A stretch of DNA of 49,688 nucleotides, from positions 1 to 49,688 of the IMG/VR virus record IMGVR_UViG_3300036790_000126; one strand, 5' to 3'. Shown here piece by piece: positions 48,369-49,688 of the stretch. The DNA is from a virus. The translations under genes and the position numbers were made by a program. Under the pieces are notes generated by a model that saw nothing but the letters and a program-made list of their open reading frames with translations, had not been told where the DNA came from and searched no databases. The stretch's first letter is position 1; every line of letters starts with the position of its first letter.

Positions 48369-48499
48369 CGTCCCCGGACGTGCCCCCCGACACTGTGGAG
48401 TACGTCTACCGGTATGTGACCACGTTCCATGAGGACGCGGGGATGGGTGTTCCGGTGGTGGATTCCGAGTTGACGCAGATCTTGATAGAGCAGCCGTGA
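48365..48499 (+). CDS. 44-residue head-region peptide
   Basis: From GTG 48365 (MTSPDVPPDTVEYVYRYVTT, then VVDSELTQILIEQP). Overlaps both neighbours by 4 bases. Unknown. Confidence 0.62.
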   Translation: MTSPDVPPDTVEYVYRYVTTFHEDAGMGVPVVDSELTQILIEQP

Positions 48500-49080
48500 C
48501 GGCCCCGCAAACCCCCGAATTGTTGAATGATGCGGATCTGCAGGCGTTTCAGGCGTCGGACCCGAACTGGTTTCTGGCTGCGGCGGGGGACACGATCCGC
48601 AACTTCTGCCAGTGGCACATCTTCCCCTCCCTCACGGTGACGGAGTCGGTTCCGATTCAGCCGGAGGGGACGATCATGCTTCCGTCGCTGTATGTGACGG
48701 GGGTTGAGTCGATCACGCTCAACGGTTTGACGTTGAATCCGTCCGCGTATCACTGGCATCAGGCCGGCTTCATCAACCGCATCCATCACCACTATTTTCA
48801 GTGGCCGTTGTGGCCGTTGGAGTCTGAGCAGCGGTTCCGCGAATACCCTTCACCGTTGGCTAGGTTCGCGGAAGTCACGTATACGCACGGATATTCAACT
48901 CTGCCGCCAGTTGTTGCGGCGGTGGGGATGGAGCTAGCGAACAGGGCTATGGAGTTGCCGTCGGGGATTGCCACCCAAATCTCTTCGGGCCCTTACTCGA
49001 TCAGCATGGGCGCGTTGGGTGTTGTGTTGACGGATGATCAGCGCCGCAGGCTGGGGCCGTTCACCCTAGTCAGGTTCTAA
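48496..49080 (+). CDS. Head-tail connector (adaptor)
   Basis: 194 residues from GTG 48496. LNDADLQAFQASDPNWFLAA, then FCQWHIFPSLTVTESV and VTGVESITLNGLTLNPSAYH resemble gp15/gp6-like head-tail adaptor proteins of mycobacteriophages. It joins portal and tail. Its TAA overlaps the next ATG. Confidence 0.82.
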   Translation: MTAPQTPELLNDADLQAFQASDPNWFLAAAGDTIRNFCQWHIFPSLTVTESVPIQPEGTIMLPSLYVTGVESITLNGLTLNPSAYHWHQAGFINRIHHHYFQWPLWPLESEQRFREYPSPLARFAEVTYTHGYSTLPPVVAAVGMELANRAMELPSGIATQISSGPYSISMGALGVVLTDDQRRRLGPFTLVRF

Positions 49081-49451
49081 TGCCCATCTTTCCGTGCGAA
49101 GTCGAGATCCAGCACCAAATCTTTCAGGTGACCGGCACGGACGCGCACAACAACCCCATCGGGGCCCTCGGTGACCCAATCACCCGGATGATCATCGGGA
49201 TACAGCAGCTCAACGACGGCCGAGTGGACCCCATCTCCATTGAGTATGTCGAAAGAACAATCATCGACCTGCTCCTTGAGGTCCCTGACCCCACCTTGTA
49301 CAAGAAGCTGGACAACGTTCTCGTTTTCAACGGGACCGAGTGGTTGGCGTACGAGGTGCAGAACCGGCCCGTGTCGTGGTCGAACGGTTTGCCGTGGCAA
49401 CGCTACAAATCCATTTTCGGTGGCACCGTACATGTTCGGAGGGTCAACTGA
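49080..49451 (+). CDS. Head-tail stopper
   Basis: 123 residues. FPCEVEIQHQIFQVTGTDAH, then KKLDNVLVFNGTEWLAYEVQ and a C-terminal GGTVHVRRVN fit the siphoviral head-tail stopper family that closes the portal channel until tail attachment. Position is between adaptor and tail-completion gene. Confidence 0.78.
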   Translation: MPIFPCEVEIQHQIFQVTGTDAHNNPIGALGDPITRMIIGIQQLNDGRVDPISIEYVERTIIDLLLEVPDPTLYKKLDNVLVFNGTEWLAYEVQNRPVSWSNGLPWQRYKSIFGGTVHVRRVN

Positions 49452-49688
49452 TGGGCTTCGAACTCACCGAAGAACAGCACCGCCAAATCCGGCACCTGCC
49501 CATGGTTAAAGAACACTTGCAGGCCAAGGGCGAAGAAATGCTCGCCATGGTCAACGACATATGCAAAGAAGAGCTGAAGTCGAAGAAGTGGCAAACCCGC
49601 CCCAAGACGGGACATTTCGGGTTATTGATGTCTGAGGACCCCAACAACACGCGCCCAAGGATGTATGTGCATCCTGTTGACGGGCACG
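49451..49688 (+). CDS. Tail-completion protein, 5' part (3' part at 1-192)
   Basis: The first 37 unique codons (MGFELTEEQHRQIRHLPMVK start) of the gene that continues in frame at base 1; bases 49562-49688 are the terminal overlap. See the entry for 1-192. Confidence 0.75.
   Translation, partial: MGFELTEEQHRQIRHLPMVKEHLQAKGEEMLAMVNDICKEELKSKKWQTRPKTGHFGLLMSEDPNNTRPRMYVHPVDGH

Overview
The window is the complete genome of a temperate mycobacteriophage-like siphovirus, opened at an arbitrary point. The last 127 bases (49562-49688) repeat the first 127 exactly, and a gene that starts at 49451 continues in frame at base 1. The unique sequence is therefore a 49,561-bp circle, or a circularised or cohesive-ended genome. 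A Mycobacterium host is indicated by the lysin B, the DUF732 proteins, a WhiB regulator, a PE-PPE-domain hydrolase and a full PPE-SVP-type protein. GTG starts and 4-bp start/stop overlaps are common throughout.

Layout. 40264-49688 and 1-15102 form the rightward late region: HNH nuclease, probable cos region, terminase, portal, protease, capsid, head-tail connectors, tail terminator, major tail protein, frameshifted tail chaperones, tape measure and minor tail/fibre proteins. A leftward pair of DUF732 genes (41332-42149) interrupts it, as does a small leftward gene (12384-12611). 15106-20958 is an envelope and lysis region: PE-PPE-type hydrolase, phospholipase D-like protein, lysin A, lysin B, holin and small membrane proteins. 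It is followed by a 23-bp inverted repeat and the PPE gene (21108-22121).

22132-24483 is a leftward accessory operon with a Dam-type methylase and small Cys-rich proteins, some of them frameshifted. 24519-26848 is a rightward run of tiny genes, most preceded by a repeated start-associated sequence. 26858-29360 is the lysogeny switch: HNH, Cys-rich protein, tyrosine integrase, a repressor whose 3' end contains the 5' three-quarters of a tRNA-Asn gene, a two-operator divergent promoter and a cro/xis-like gene. 29357-40267 is the rightward early region, with small Zn-binding proteins, a Rad52/ERF-like protein, HNH nucleases, a replication initiator, WhiB, a second start-associated repeat family and a NUMOD4-HNH nuclease.

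How it fits together. The int-rep-cro order, the tRNA-like core inside the rep coding sequence, and the AA-ending C-termini of both Rep and Int match the integration-dependent immunity design known from BPs, Brujita and Charlie. Here the target would be tRNA-Asn. The most unusual cargo is the host-like surface and secretion set: a PPE-SVP protein, a PE-PPE hydrolase, three DUF732 proteins and a PLD-like protein. These could modify the host envelope in lysogens or help entry and exit. All functions are read from sequence and recalled family knowledge; no search was run.
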